Notes: a model not told the origin generated them from the letters alone. A stretch of DNA of 6,253 bases from Deltaproteobacteria bacterium (GCA_021815655.1 JAKAGJ010000143.1:1-6253); one strand, 5' to 3'; positions 1-6,253 are shown, counted from the first letter of the stretch. Translations and numbers: made by a program.

Positions 1-846
1 GGTATGGGAGGTGCCGGTGACCACCCCCAGCCAAATCTCGTCGCGGGGGGTGAAGATGCGCGCCAGGCGCAGGTCCAGGGTGGCCTGCTCGATGTCGGGG
101 GAGCGCTCGTAGTCGGTATAGGTGCCAGTGACGATGGAGTCGAAGCGGTACTTGGGGGCAAACCGCCAGGACAGGCCCACGTCGGCCTTTTGCTCCGCCG
201 AGTTTTCGGCCTGGGGGTTCTCGTTGTTCACCACGGCGTAGGAATAGCCGGCGGAGAGCTGGCTACCGCCGGGTCCCAGCAGGTGGGTGACCCTGCCGCC
301 GGTTATGTTGCGGTCGTGGCGGCCGGAGAACTGCTGCACCTGGGCCAGGGAGCCGGTTTCGCTGAGGCTGGCCAGATCGTAGCTGGAGGAATAGCCGTTG
401 AACAGCTCGATGGCCCACAACTGGGAGGGCAGGTAGCGCCAGCGGGCCATGATGTCGCCACTTTGAAAGCCATTGTAGTTGGTAAGCCGGGAGTATTGGT
501 TGAACTCGGCCGAGCCGGCCACGGTCAACTGGTTGGTGGGCTTGCCGGCCTGGAGGCTGGCTCCGGGGCGCACGGTGAAAAAGGTGTCGCCGTTGGGATG
601 GCTTTGTTGGCGGACGTTGTCGTCATAGCCCACGCCGGCGGTGACGTTTGGTGTGAAAATAATGCCCGCCCAGGCCACCCCGGGGGCCAAGGCCGCCCAG
701 GACAGGCACCAGGCCAGGAGAATTAAACCCCACCCCCAGTACGGCCCCAGGGCCGGGGTGCGAGGGCTGTCCTGGGGCCAGGCCCCGCGGCGATCCCGTG
801 CCCAGAGGCGGCGGCGCGATATCTGATGGTGGCGGTTGCGTCTCAC
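1..846 (-). CDS. Outer-membrane beta-barrel protein, partial at its C-terminus (probable EPS secretion barrel)
   Basis: The frame is open through 282 codons without a stop and runs off the left edge, so the C-terminus is missing. The start is GTG at 846, overlapping the export gene's stop as GTGA; an in-frame stop at 871-873 blocks any longer version, and no ATG, GTG or TTG follows until inside the signal peptide. Residues 1-40 are a basic, Arg-rich stretch. Residues 41-60 are hydrophobic and end in a signal-peptidase I-like AWA site before G61. The mature part opens with TPNVTAGVGYDDNV and alternates polar and hydrophobic residues in short aromatic-rich strands (for example WRFAPKYRFDS), as in BBP2-type putative beta-barrel porins found in EPS clusters. 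Inferred role: the outer-membrane channel working with the adjacent OPX protein. It could instead be a general outer-membrane protein of the locus. The family call is by pattern, not alignment. Confidence 0.75.
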   Translation of the reverse strand, partial: MRRNRHHQISRRRLWARDRRGAWPQDSPRTPALGPYWGWGLILLAWCLSWAALAPGVAWAGIIFTPNVTAGVGYDDNVRQQSHPNGDTFFTVRPGASLQAGKPTNQLTVAGSAEFNQYSRLTNYNGFQSGDIMARWRYLPSQLWAIELFNGYSSSYDLASLSETGSLAQVQQFSGRHDRNITGGRVTHLLGPGGSQLSAGYSYAVVNNENPQAENSAEQKADVGLSWRFAPKYRFDSIVTGTYTDYERSPDIEQATLDLRLARIFTPRDEIWLGVVTGTSHT

Positions 847-1421
847 GGTACGATGAGAATGTCCCCTGGTTCAAGTTCGATGTTCTGCATGGGGTTCTTG
901 CCGGCGATCACCTCCGAGTACTTGAAAGGCAACCGCTGCTGGTTCACCCCCTTGCCCCTGAGCACCACGATGTCGTCCTTGCTGGCCCAGTCGTTGAACC
1001 CGCCGGCGGCGGTAATGCCTTGCAGCACGCTGGTATAGGCCAGCAGGGGATAGTCGCCGGCCTTGACCACGTTGCCCAGCACGCTGAAGGAGTGGCTGCG
1101 GGGATTGTTAACCATCACGTAGACCTTGGGGGAGGCTATGTAGCGCTCCAAGGACTTGGTGATGGCCTCCTTGAGTTCCATGGGGGTCTGCCCGGCGGCC
1201 ACCACGTCATCGGCCAGCGGCATGGACAACCGGCCGTCGGGGCGCACCAGCACGTCCTTGCGGGTCAGTGAGTCCTCACGCCAGACCACGATCTCCAGAA
1301 CGTCGCTGGGACCGATGCGGTAGGGCTCCAGAACGGGTTCGGCGGCCAGGGCGGGCAGGGCCGAGGCCACCACGGCCACCAGGGCCAATAGGCCCAGCAG
1401 TTTTTTTGTCACAGCCTGCAT
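843..1421 (-). CDS. Short polysaccharide export (Wza/OPX-family) periplasmic protein
   Basis: A 192-residue protein. The ATG at 1421 is preferred over an in-frame ATG at 1448 because GGAGGTGA lies 8 bases upstream and a signal peptide then starts at residue 1: KK, a hydrophobic core and an ALA cleavage site near residue 27. There is no lipobox cysteine, unlike E. coli Wza. A Poly_export domain follows from YRIGPSDVLEIVVWRE to about PKVYVMV, including VRPDGRLSMPL. One SLBB-like domain follows (SFSVLGNVVKAGDYPL, then TSVLQGITAAGGF). The protein ends directly after the SLBB with ELEPGDILIVP, so the later domains and C-terminal helix that form Wza's outer-membrane pore are absent. Known family role: moving capsule or EPS across the periplasm and outer membrane. 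With no helix, it presumably relies on the barrel encoded immediately downstream. Short versions of this kind also occur in XrtA/PEP-CTERM EPS loci. Confidence 0.93.
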   Translation of the reverse strand: MQAVTKKLLGLLALVAVVASALPALAAEPVLEPYRIGPSDVLEIVVWREDSLTRKDVLVRPDGRLSMPLADDVVAAGQTPMELKEAITKSLERYIASPKVYVMVNNPRSHSFSVLGNVVKAGDYPLLAYTSVLQGITAAGGFNDWASKDDIVVLRGKGVNQQRLPFKYSEVIAGKNPMQNIELEPGDILIVP

Positions 1422-1429
1422 CCTAAATG

Positions 1430-1437
1430 TCACCTCC
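1430..1437 (-). promoter_or_regulatory. Strong ribosome binding site deciding the export gene start
   Basis: On the minus strand this reads GGAGGTGA, a full-length match to the 16S anti-Shine-Dalgarno, 8 bases before the ATG at 1421. It selects that ATG over the in-frame ATG at 1448. Confidence 0.9.
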
Positions 1438-1443
1438 GGTACA

Positions 1444-1472
1444 CACAAGGTCTTAAAGATTAACGCCTTGTG
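1444..1472. promoter_or_regulatory. 29-bp imperfect palindrome upstream of the export gene
   Basis: The arms CACAAGG (1444-1450) and CCTTGTG (1466-1472) are perfect inverted repeats. Inside them TTAA (1453-1456) and TTAA (1460-1463, read as TTAA-aga-TTAA around the centre) also pair, giving 11 of 14 symmetric positions matched around base 1458. The outer edge lies 22 bases before the export start codon, so it could be an operator at the promoter or start of transcription, or a 5' leader hairpin. A dimeric regulator site seems the simpler reading because the arms are 7 bp and the centre is A+T-rich. Confidence 0.55.
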
Positions 1473-1510
1473 ACTGGTTGCTATTTACCTTAGTCCATTG
1501 CCGTTCTGGT

Positions 1511-1533
1511 CGCAAGGCAAAAATGCCACAAGG
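1511..1533 (+). repeat. Two further CRCAAGG repeats
   Basis: CGCAAGG at 1511-1517 and CACAAGG at 1527-1533 repeat the arm of the palindrome at 1444-1472; the second also sits inside the small palindrome TGCC-acaa-GGCA (1524-1535). Together this makes four copies of a 7-base motif within 90 bases, upstream of the export gene. They may be extra half-sites for the same regulator. In so short a motif chance cannot be excluded. Confidence 0.35.
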
Positions 1534-1641
1534 CACATGGGGTTGAAGCCTGTGGGCCGGGTAGTACCATCGGTTGAGTCGAGCCAGCGGCGCCATTTCC
1601 CCTGGCCGGTGGCCAATCCGCGCCCGCCCGGGCAGACCAAT

Positions 1642-1672
1642 TTGAAACTAATCCCGGGTGGGGGGTTATTAT
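1642..1672 (+). promoter_or_regulatory. Possible sigma70-type promoter for the deacetylase
   Basis: TTGAAA (1642-1647) resembles a -35 box and TATTAT (1667-1672) a -10 box, each 5 of 6 to consensus. The 19-base spacer is longer than the ideal 17, and transcription would begin roughly 90 bases before the start codon at 1771. It stands out mainly because the surroundings are G+C-rich. Confidence 0.3.
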
Positions 1673-1770
1673 TGCTGATCGGCTCGCCAGTGTCCGTACT
1701 TAAATTTTGCGGCCCAGGGGAGCGCCGATGGGGTAATATCGCCCCCAAAACCCGCCATGGGCCCGGAGCC

Positions 1771-2772
1771 ATGAACCAGAGGCCGCCGCTACAGCTTTTC
1801 ATCACCGTGGACACCGAGATGTCCCACTCGCGCCGCGAGGACCTGGCCCTACGGCTGGAGGCGGTGCGTGACCGGGATATCCACGGCCTGACCCCCCAGG
1901 GGCGCTTCGGCCTGGGCCATATCCTGGCCCGGTTTAAGGCCCACGGACTCAAGGCCACCTTTTTTCTGGAGGCCTTCTATGGCCTCTATGCCGGCCCCGC
2001 CGAGCTGGGGCGCCTGGTGGACCCCATACTTGAGGCCGGGCAGGAGGTGGGCCTGCACCTGCACAGCGAATGGCTGCCTCTGCTCAAAAGGCCCGAGCTG
2101 GCCGGCCTGGAGGGCGGCAGCCTCAAGGACTTCACCCGGCCGCGGCAGGAGCGACTCATCGCCCTGGGGCTGGAGAGCCTGCGCCAGGCCGGGGCCGGAC
2201 CCGTCCAGGCCCTGCGCGCCGGCAACTACGGGGCCAACCTGGACACCCTGGCCGCCGCCCGGGCCAACGGCCTGAGCTTCGACAGCAGCTACGACCCGGC
2301 CTACCTGGGCCGGGGCTGCGCCATGTACCTGCCCCAGACCCTGTGGCAGCCCCAAAAGCTGGAAGGTATCTTGGAGCTGCCCGTGGGCGCCTTCCAGGAC
2401 TACCCCGGCCACCTGCGCCACCTGCAACTCTCGGCCTGCTCCCTGGAGGAGATTCGCCACGTCGTCGGCCAGGCCCACCGGCGGGGCTGGTCGCAGTTGG
2501 TGCTGGTGATGCACAGCTTCGAGCTGATCCACCGCCGCCACTGGCGGGGGCTCGAGCCCAGGGCCGACGCCCTCATGCTGCGCCGCTTCGAGGGGTTGTG
2601 CCAATATCTGGCCGCCAACCGCGGCGAGGTGGTCACGGCCCATTTCCGGGACATAGACTCCGCCGGCCTGGGGGCCGGCCAGCCACCGGGGCCGCTCACC
2701 TCTCATCCGGGGCGCACCCTGTGGCGCCTGGCCCAGCAGGCCTGGCGCCGTCTGGACAGCCGCCGGGCCTGA
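1771..2772 (+). CDS. Polysaccharide deacetylase family protein (WalW-like, NodB-fold)
   Basis: A 333-residue protein starting MNQRPPLQLFITVDTE. The ATG at 1771 is chosen because the catalytic domain begins within ten residues of it; its Shine-Dalgarno is poor (GGAG only 2 bases upstream), and open sequence continues 91 codons further upstream without protein-like character. Motifs: VDTE at 13-16 in place of the usual TFDD, KATFFLE at 61-67, GLHLHSEW at 94-101 supplying likely metal ligands H96 and H98, RAGNYG at 149-154 (the Arg motif), and LVLVMHS at 243-249 with the motif-5 histidine H248. Known family role: metal-dependent removal of N- or O-acyl groups from glycans. There is no signal peptide or membrane segment, so it would act in the cytoplasm, perhaps on lipid-linked repeat units. 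It is transcribed alone, divergently from the export gene and convergently with the methyltransferase. The substrate is unknown. Confidence 0.85.
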   Translation: MNQRPPLQLFITVDTEMSHSRREDLALRLEAVRDRDIHGLTPQGRFGLGHILARFKAHGLKATFFLEAFYGLYAGPAELGRLVDPILEAGQEVGLHLHSEWLPLLKRPELAGLEGGSLKDFTRPRQERLIALGLESLRQAGAGPVQALRAGNYGANLDTLAAARANGLSFDSSYDPAYLGRGCAMYLPQTLWQPQKLEGILELPVGAFQDYPGHLRHLQLSACSLEEIRHVVGQAHRRGWSQLVLVMHSFELIHRRHWRGLEPRADALMLRRFEGLCQYLAANRGEVVTAHFRDIDSAGLGAGQPPGPLTSHPGRTLWRLAQQAWRRLDSRRA

Positions 2773-2827
2773 CCCCACGCTGGGCCATCCCCCTGGCAAT
2801 CAAGTAAAATTAAGAATGAAACTACGG

Positions 2828-3733
2828 TCAGGCGGCGACGCTCGGCCCGCGCTCCGGCAGCTTGGCTATGGCCAGGTTGAGCCAGGGCAGGTAGGCCTCC
2901 AGGGGGATGCCCCAGGGCTGGCACAGGGTCTTCTGGGCCAGCAAAAGCGCCGCGCCCAGCAGGGCCTTGATGGCCGGGTTGAGGCGGCGGCGCTCCAGGA
3001 AGGCCGTCCTGGCCTGGCGGGGCTGTTCCAGGTTGAGAACACGGTGGGGCCGGCCAGCCAGGAGGCGCTCGACCTCCCAGTAGCCCAGCCCGGAGACGCA
3101 GCGCTCAGCCCGCACCAGGGCCGGCCGGTAGTTGATTAACCAGCGGCCGGAGTGCATCTCCCGGGGATAGAGGCCGTTGGAGGTGTCGCCGATGTACAAC
3201 AGGCCGCCGGGCTTGAGCACCCGCCACAGCTCGCCCAGGAAGGCCGCGCGATTGTCGTAGATATACTCGATCACCGAGTTGGCGATGCACAGGTCAAAGG
3301 AGGCGTCGGCAAAGGGCAGGCGGGCGGTGTCGGGCAGATGGATGAAGCTGGCGCGCTCGTCTAGGCCGTGCAGGCCCGCGCGCACCGTGGCGGCCCGCAC
3401 GTTGGCCAGGGTGGGCTCAACCCCCACCACGCAGGCCCCCCGGGAGCCCACCGCCACCGAGACCCCGCCGGTGCCGCAGCCGAAATCCAGCACCTGGCGG
3501 CCCCGCAGGCTGATGAAGCGCTCCAGTTGGGGCACCAGGAGCCGCAGGTGCTTGAACTCCACGTTGAGTTCGTATTCCAGGAAGGCGGGGCTGGGGCCCT
3601 TGGGCGGTTGGGCCGGGCTGGTGGCTTCTTCGCCCACCACGTCCTGCCAGCCCGCGCCCTGGCGGATCAGGCGCTCCAAAGGGACCAGGCGCTCGGGGGT
3701 TTGCCGGACCAGAGTTAGAGGTTCGAGCTGCAT
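2828..3733 (-). CDS. Class I SAM-dependent methyltransferase (Methyltransf_11 type)
   Basis: A 301-residue protein. The SAM-binding core spans about residues 78-185: motif I VLDFGCGTGG (81-90), the acidic residue ending strand 2 in VVGVEPT (E106), D135 in HLPDTARLPF, motif IV FDLCIANSVIEYI (146-158), and LWRVLKPGGLLYIGD (169-183). About 60 residues precede the core and about 115 follow, with no clear transmembrane segment, although ALLGAALLLA near residue 260 is hydrophobic. The C-terminal part (SGRWLINYRPALVRAERC onward) may select the acceptor. The start is ATG at 3733 with only a weak, close GAGG before it. It lies 56 bases after the phosphomannomutase, on the same strand, probably as the last gene of the operon. 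Context suggests methylation of a sugar, glycan end or lipid carrier intermediate; the sequence does not reveal the acceptor, and a small-molecule role is possible. Confidence 0.88.
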   Translation of the reverse strand: MQLEPLTLVRQTPERLVPLERLIRQGAGWQDVVGEEATSPAQPPKGPSPAFLEYELNVEFKHLRLLVPQLERFISLRGRQVLDFGCGTGGVSVAVGSRGACVVGVEPTLANVRAATVRAGLHGLDERASFIHLPDTARLPFADASFDLCIANSVIEYIYDNRAAFLGELWRVLKPGGLLYIGDTSNGLYPREMHSGRWLINYRPALVRAERCVSGLGYWEVERLLAGRPHRVLNLEQPRQARTAFLERRRLNPAIKALLGAALLLAQKTLCQPWGIPLEAYLPWLNLAIAKLPERGPSVAA

Positions 3734-3789
3734 GCCTCATCCAGCGCCGTCAACCTCGCCCGGGGCGAAGCCGCTAGGGGAGGAAGGGT

Positions 3790-5142
3790 TTAGCCCCGGT
3801 CGCGGGCCTCTTTCACCGCGCCCTCCACCAGGGCCTGAATCTCCTGCAAGCGCGCCTGGCTTTGGGCCTCGAAGCGCATCACCAGGGCCGGCTGGGTGTT
3901 GCTGGCCCGCACCAGGCCCCAGCCGTCGCTGAAGGTCACGCGCACGCCGTCCACGTCCACCACCTCGAACTCCCTGGCCAGCTTGGCGGTCACCTCGCTG
4001 ACCACGCGGAACTTGATCTCGTCGGGGCAGTCCACGCGGATCTCGGGGGTGCTCACCACCGGCGGCAGGTCATTGAGCCAGGTGGAAAGCGGGGCGAGGT
4101 TGGCCGACATCAGTTCGCACAGGCGCAAGGATGCGTAAATGGCGTCGTCGAAGCCGAACCAGCGGTGCTTGAAGAACATGTGCCCGCTCATCTCGCCGGC
4201 CAGAAGCGCGCCGGTCTCGGCCATCTTCTGCTTTATCAGGCTGTGGCCGGCCTTCCACATGATGGGCAGGCCGCCGTGGTTTCTGATGTCGTCATAGAGG
4301 TTCTTGCTGCACTTCACCTCGCCGATGAAGGTGGCGCCGGGGTTGTCCTTGAGGATGGAGCGCGCGAATATGGCCAGCAGCATGTCGCCCCAAAGGGGCT
4401 CGCCGCGCTCGTCCACGGCGCCCACGCGGTCGGAATCGCCGTCATAGGCCACCCCGGCGCGCAGGCCCTGCTGCTTGACCACCTCGCGCAGGTCCTTGAG
4501 GTTGGCCAGCACCGTGGGGTCGGGCTCGTGGTGGGGGAAGCGGCCGTCCATGTCGCAGTACAGGGGCAGCACCTCGATGCCCAGGCGTCGCATCAGGGGC
4601 AGGGCCACCGGCCCGGCGGTGCCGTTGCCGGCGTCCACGGCCAACTTCAGCGGGCCTTGCAGGTGGATGTTGGCCGCCACGTAATCCATGTAGGGGGCCA
4701 CGATCTCCTCTTGGCTGACGCTGCCCTGGCCGCGGGCCAGGCCGCCGGCCTGGGAGATGTCATAGAGCTTCCTGATCTCGGCGCCGTGGATGGTGCTCTT
4801 GCCGGCCAACACCTTGAAGCCGTTGTACTGGGGCGGGTTGTGGCTGGCGGTAATCATCACCCCGCCCTGGGCCTCATAGTGCCAGACCGAGTAGTACAAC
4901 AACGGCGTGGGGCAGACGCCCACGTCCACCACCTCCCGCCCCGTGGCCAACAGACCCTCCAGCAGGAGGTCGCGGTATTTGTCGGAGCTCAGGCGGCAGT
5001 CGCGTCCCAGGGTCAGGCGCTTGATGCCCTGGCGATCCATGTAGGTGCCGATGGAGCGGCCGATAAGGATCACGTCCTGGTCGCTGATCTCCTGGTCCAC
5101 CAGGCCCCGGATGTCGTATTCGCGGAAGATATTGGACTGCAT
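3790..5142 (-). CDS. manB: Phosphomannomutase/phosphoglucomutase (AlgC/ManB family)
   Basis: A 450-residue cytoplasmic enzyme of the alpha-D-phosphohexomutase family, near the usual length of about 460. It interconverts mannose-6-phosphate and mannose-1-phosphate, and in AlgC-like members also the glucose phosphates. All four active-site loops are intact: TASHNP with phosphoserine S100, the Mg-binding DGDSDR at 234-239, the sugar-specificity loop GEMSGH at 316-321, and the phosphate-binding RASNTQPALVMRFEA at 412-426. GEMSGH with the opening IFREYDIRG is typical of the dual-specificity AlgC type rather than of phosphoglucosamine mutase (GlmM). The start ATG at 5142 is backed by GGGGAGG 4 bases upstream. 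It lies 101 bases after the isomerase and 56 before the methyltransferase. The product feeds GDP-mannose synthesis and, if dual-specific, glucose-1-phosphate-derived sugars. algC is an equally fair symbol. Confidence 0.95.
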   Translation of the reverse strand: MQSNIFREYDIRGLVDQEISDQDVILIGRSIGTYMDRQGIKRLTLGRDCRLSSDKYRDLLLEGLLATGREVVDVGVCPTPLLYYSVWHYEAQGGVMITASHNPPQYNGFKVLAGKSTIHGAEIRKLYDISQAGGLARGQGSVSQEEIVAPYMDYVAANIHLQGPLKLAVDAGNGTAGPVALPLMRRLGIEVLPLYCDMDGRFPHHEPDPTVLANLKDLREVVKQQGLRAGVAYDGDSDRVGAVDERGEPLWGDMLLAIFARSILKDNPGATFIGEVKCSKNLYDDIRNHGGLPIMWKAGHSLIKQKMAETGALLAGEMSGHMFFKHRWFGFDDAIYASLRLCELMSANLAPLSTWLNDLPPVVSTPEIRVDCPDEIKFRVVSEVTAKLAREFEVVDVDGVRVTFSDGWGLVRASNTQPALVMRFEAQSQARLQEIQALVEGAVKEARDRG

Positions 5143-5243
5143 CGTGCCTCCCCAGGCAAGAAACTTGGCCGGGCGCCGCGCCCGGCGGTGCCTATTCTAG
5201 CAGATTGGGGACGGTTTGCCCCAGGGTCTTGGGGGTGCGGGGA
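5143..5243 (-). promoter_or_regulatory. Structured 101-base spacer between the isomerase and mutase genes
   Basis: Several inverted repeats fill this spacer. The strongest is an 8-bp perfect stem (5168-5175 with 5179-5186, 3-base loop, all G/C). On the minus strand it is followed by CAAGTTTCTTG, which has too few consecutive T for a good intrinsic terminator. CCCCA at 5219-5223 could pair with TGGGG at 5206-5210 or with TGGGG at 5230-5234, but not both. A small GCCT-gggg-AGGC repeat (5146-5157) covers the mutase ribosome binding site. The spacer may set partial termination, RNA processing or translation level between the genes. Some G/C pairing is expected by chance at this base composition. 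Confidence 0.4.
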
Positions 5244-6215
5244 TCAGGCCAGGGACTCCAGCAGGGTCAGGCCCTGCGGCGCGGGCAACAGATGCGCGTC
5301 GGCCAGGCTGGCGGGCAAAAGCCAGGTCTGTCCCGGGGCCAACTCCGGCCCTTGGGCGCCCTGCCAGCGGCCGTGGCCGGCCAGCACCGTCAGCACCCGT
5401 GGGCGCGCCCCGCCCCAGGAGGGGCGGTAGGGGGCCTTGGCTACCACCTTGAGCAGGGCGAAGTGGGGGTCTTCCACCAGAAGCTCCAGGCGGTTGGGCT
5501 CAGGGCTCACAAGGCGGGCAGGGCGGGGCGCGCCGGGACCGGCCACGGTCATGACCCGCAGGGCCTTGTCCTGGTGCAAGGCCCGTGGTTGGCCATCGCT
5601 GCCCGGGCGGTCCCAGTCGTAGAAACGGTAGGTTACGTCCGAGGCCTGCTGCAACTCGAAGATCACCAGGCCCGGCCCGGTGGCGTGCACCGTGCCGGCG
5701 GGCAGGTGGAAGGTGTCGCCGGCCTTGGCCGGCACCCGGGCCAAGAGGTCGGGCAGGCCACCCTGGGCCGTGGCCCGCGCCACTCGGGCCTGGTCCACGC
5801 CCTGCTTGAGGCCCATGATGATCTCGGCCCCGGGCTGGGCGTCCAGCACCAGCCAGGACTCGCTCTTGCCCCAGGGCTCGTTTTCCAGGCGCCGGGCGTC
5901 GGCGTCGCCGGGGTGCACCTGCACGCTGAGCCACTGACCCACGTTGAGTATCTTCAGCAGGATGGGCAGGGAGTTGCCGCGTCCGGCCCCCAGGAACCAC
6001 TGGGGCCAGCGGGCCAGGACTTCATCGAGGCCCAGGCCGGCCAGGGGGCCGGCGGCCACCGGGGTGACGTGGTGGCGGTCGCTGGCCAGCCAGACCTCGC
6101 CGGTGTTGGCCGGCGCCGGCCACAGCCCGTCCCAGGGCGCGGCCAGGCCGGGGCTGGCCCAAACCTTGTCCAGGTAGACCGGGGCCAAGAGCAGGGGGCC
6201 GGGATTGCTGCTCAT
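5244..6215 (-). CDS. manA: Class I mannose-6-phosphate isomerase (short type)
   Basis: A 323-residue cytoplasmic zinc enzyme that interconverts fructose-6-phosphate and mannose-6-phosphate, the entry to GDP-mannose. Its length matches the short bacterial class I enzymes (about 315) rather than E. coli ManA (391). Visible motifs: GEVWLAS (39-45), LPILLKILN (83-91), the zinc-ligand segment QVHPGD (Q99, H101), GKSESW with ligand E119 (116-121), and LPAGTVHA with ligand H177 (171-178). These are followed by FELQQASDVTYRFYDWDR (186-203), whose arginine is the expected catalytic residue. All expected metal ligands are present, so it should be active. A second cupin-like half follows, ending GQTWLLPASL. 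The ATG at 6215 has AGGTG 5 bases upstream. It is the first complete gene of the leftward manA-manB-methyltransferase set; whether the operon starts here or beyond the right edge cannot be seen. Confidence 0.93.
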   Translation of the reverse strand: MSSNPGPLLLAPVYLDKVWASPGLAAPWDGLWPAPANTGEVWLASDRHHVTPVAAGPLAGLGLDEVLARWPQWFLGAGRGNSLPILLKILNVGQWLSVQVHPGDADARRLENEPWGKSESWLVLDAQPGAEIIMGLKQGVDQARVARATAQGGLPDLLARVPAKAGDTFHLPAGTVHATGPGLVIFELQQASDVTYRFYDWDRPGSDGQPRALHQDKALRVMTVAGPGAPRPARLVSPEPNRLELLVEDPHFALLKVVAKAPYRPSWGGARPRVLTVLAGHGRWQGAQGPELAPGQTWLLPASLADAHLLPAPQGLTLLESLA

Positions 6216-6253
6216 GCGGGCACCTGGCGCCCGGGCGCGCGGTCAGGGGCAAA

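Larger units (their letters stand above)
1422..1770. other. Divergent intergenic region between the export gene and the deacetylase
   Basis: These 349 bases separate genes that point away from each other, so promoters for both should lie here. I see no convincing coding sequence: an in-frame 91-codon extension of the deacetylase is open, but its residues look unlike protein and lie before the catalytic-domain start. The region is more A+T-rich in places (around 1450-1500, 1640-1710) than the surrounding genes. It holds the palindrome, the CACAAGG-type repeats and the candidate promoter listed separately. I found no riboswitch consensus (a c-di-GMP GEMM aptamer was looked for by eye and not seen). 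Confidence 0.8.

Noticed and set aside
4..726. A 240-codon open frame on the plus strand at the left edge
   Set aside because: The opposite strand carries a signal peptide and barrel-like strands in a frame continuous with the export gene unit; the plus frame is Gly/Val/Ala-rich and unlike any family.
1511..1530. Possible sigma54 promoter on the minus strand (TGGCA followed by TTGC)
   Set aside because: The GG-to-GC spacing is 7 or 12 bases, not the required 10.
1498..1770. Upstream extension of the deacetylase reading frame by 91 codons
   Set aside because: No Shine-Dalgarno-supported start, non-protein-like composition, and the family domain begins right after the ATG at 1771.
1849..2799. 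A 316-codon open frame on the minus strand, opposite the deacetylase
   Set aside because: Same antisense effect; the sense strand carries the deacetylase motifs and the mirror translation is low-complexity Gly/Gln/Ala.
2773..2827. Terminator in the convergent gap between deacetylase and methyltransferase
   Set aside because: Only a 4-bp stem (GCCA at 2784-2787 with TGGC at 2794-2797) and no T-run after it on either strand.
3862..5430. A 522-codon open frame on the plus strand, opposite the phosphomannomutase
   Set aside because: It mirrors a clear enzyme gene. High G+C at third codon positions keeps antisense frames open, and its Gly/Ala/Val/His-rich translation matches no family.
6227..6238. 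Perfect 12-bp palindrome GCGCCCGGGCGC before the isomerase gene
   Set aside because: No loop, all G/C and expected occasionally at this base composition; no other sign of an operator.
6243..6245. TGA on the minus strand that could end an upstream gene
   Set aside because: Only three codons before it are visible, so no gene can be supported.

Overview
The window looks like part of an exopolysaccharide (EPS) locus from a high-G+C Gram-negative bacterium. The base composition is about two-thirds G+C by eye. An outer-membrane beta-barrel protein and a periplasmic polysaccharide-export protein imply a double membrane. The protein style and gene mix would suit a deltaproteobacterium (Desulfarculus-like), but that placement is impression only.

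Layout, left to right. (1) Bases 1-1421, minus strand: a two-gene unit of a short Wza/OPX-type export protein (843-1421) followed by an outer-membrane beta-barrel gene (846 to beyond the left edge), joined by a 4-base GTGA stop/start overlap. (2) Bases 1422-1770: a 349-base divergent intergenic region with a strong Shine-Dalgarno for the export gene, a long imperfect palindrome, repeated CACAAGG-type motifs and a possible rightward promoter. (3) Bases 1771-2772, plus strand: a WalW-like polysaccharide deacetylase. (4) After a 55-base convergent gap, bases 2828-6215, minus strand: a probable operon transcribed manA-type phosphomannose isomerase, then AlgC/ManB-type phosphomannomutase/phosphoglucomutase, then a SAM-dependent methyltransferase. 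The gap between the first two is rich in inverted repeats.

The pieces fit one pathway. The isomerase and mutase convert fructose-6-phosphate to mannose-6-phosphate and then mannose-1-phosphate, the precursor of GDP-mannose. The methyltransferase and deacetylase are candidates for tailoring the glycan or its building blocks. The OPX protein and beta-barrel would carry the polymer out through the periplasm and outer membrane. Glycosyltransferases, polymerase, flippase, co-polymerase and the GDP-mannose pyrophosphorylase are not in this window.

I see no tRNA, rRNA, CRISPR, insertion sequence or phage feature. All genes belong to recognisable families, so I do not claim a new system. The points most worth checking are the short OPX protein with its dedicated barrel partner, the unusual N-terminus of the barrel protein, and the structured intergenic regions.
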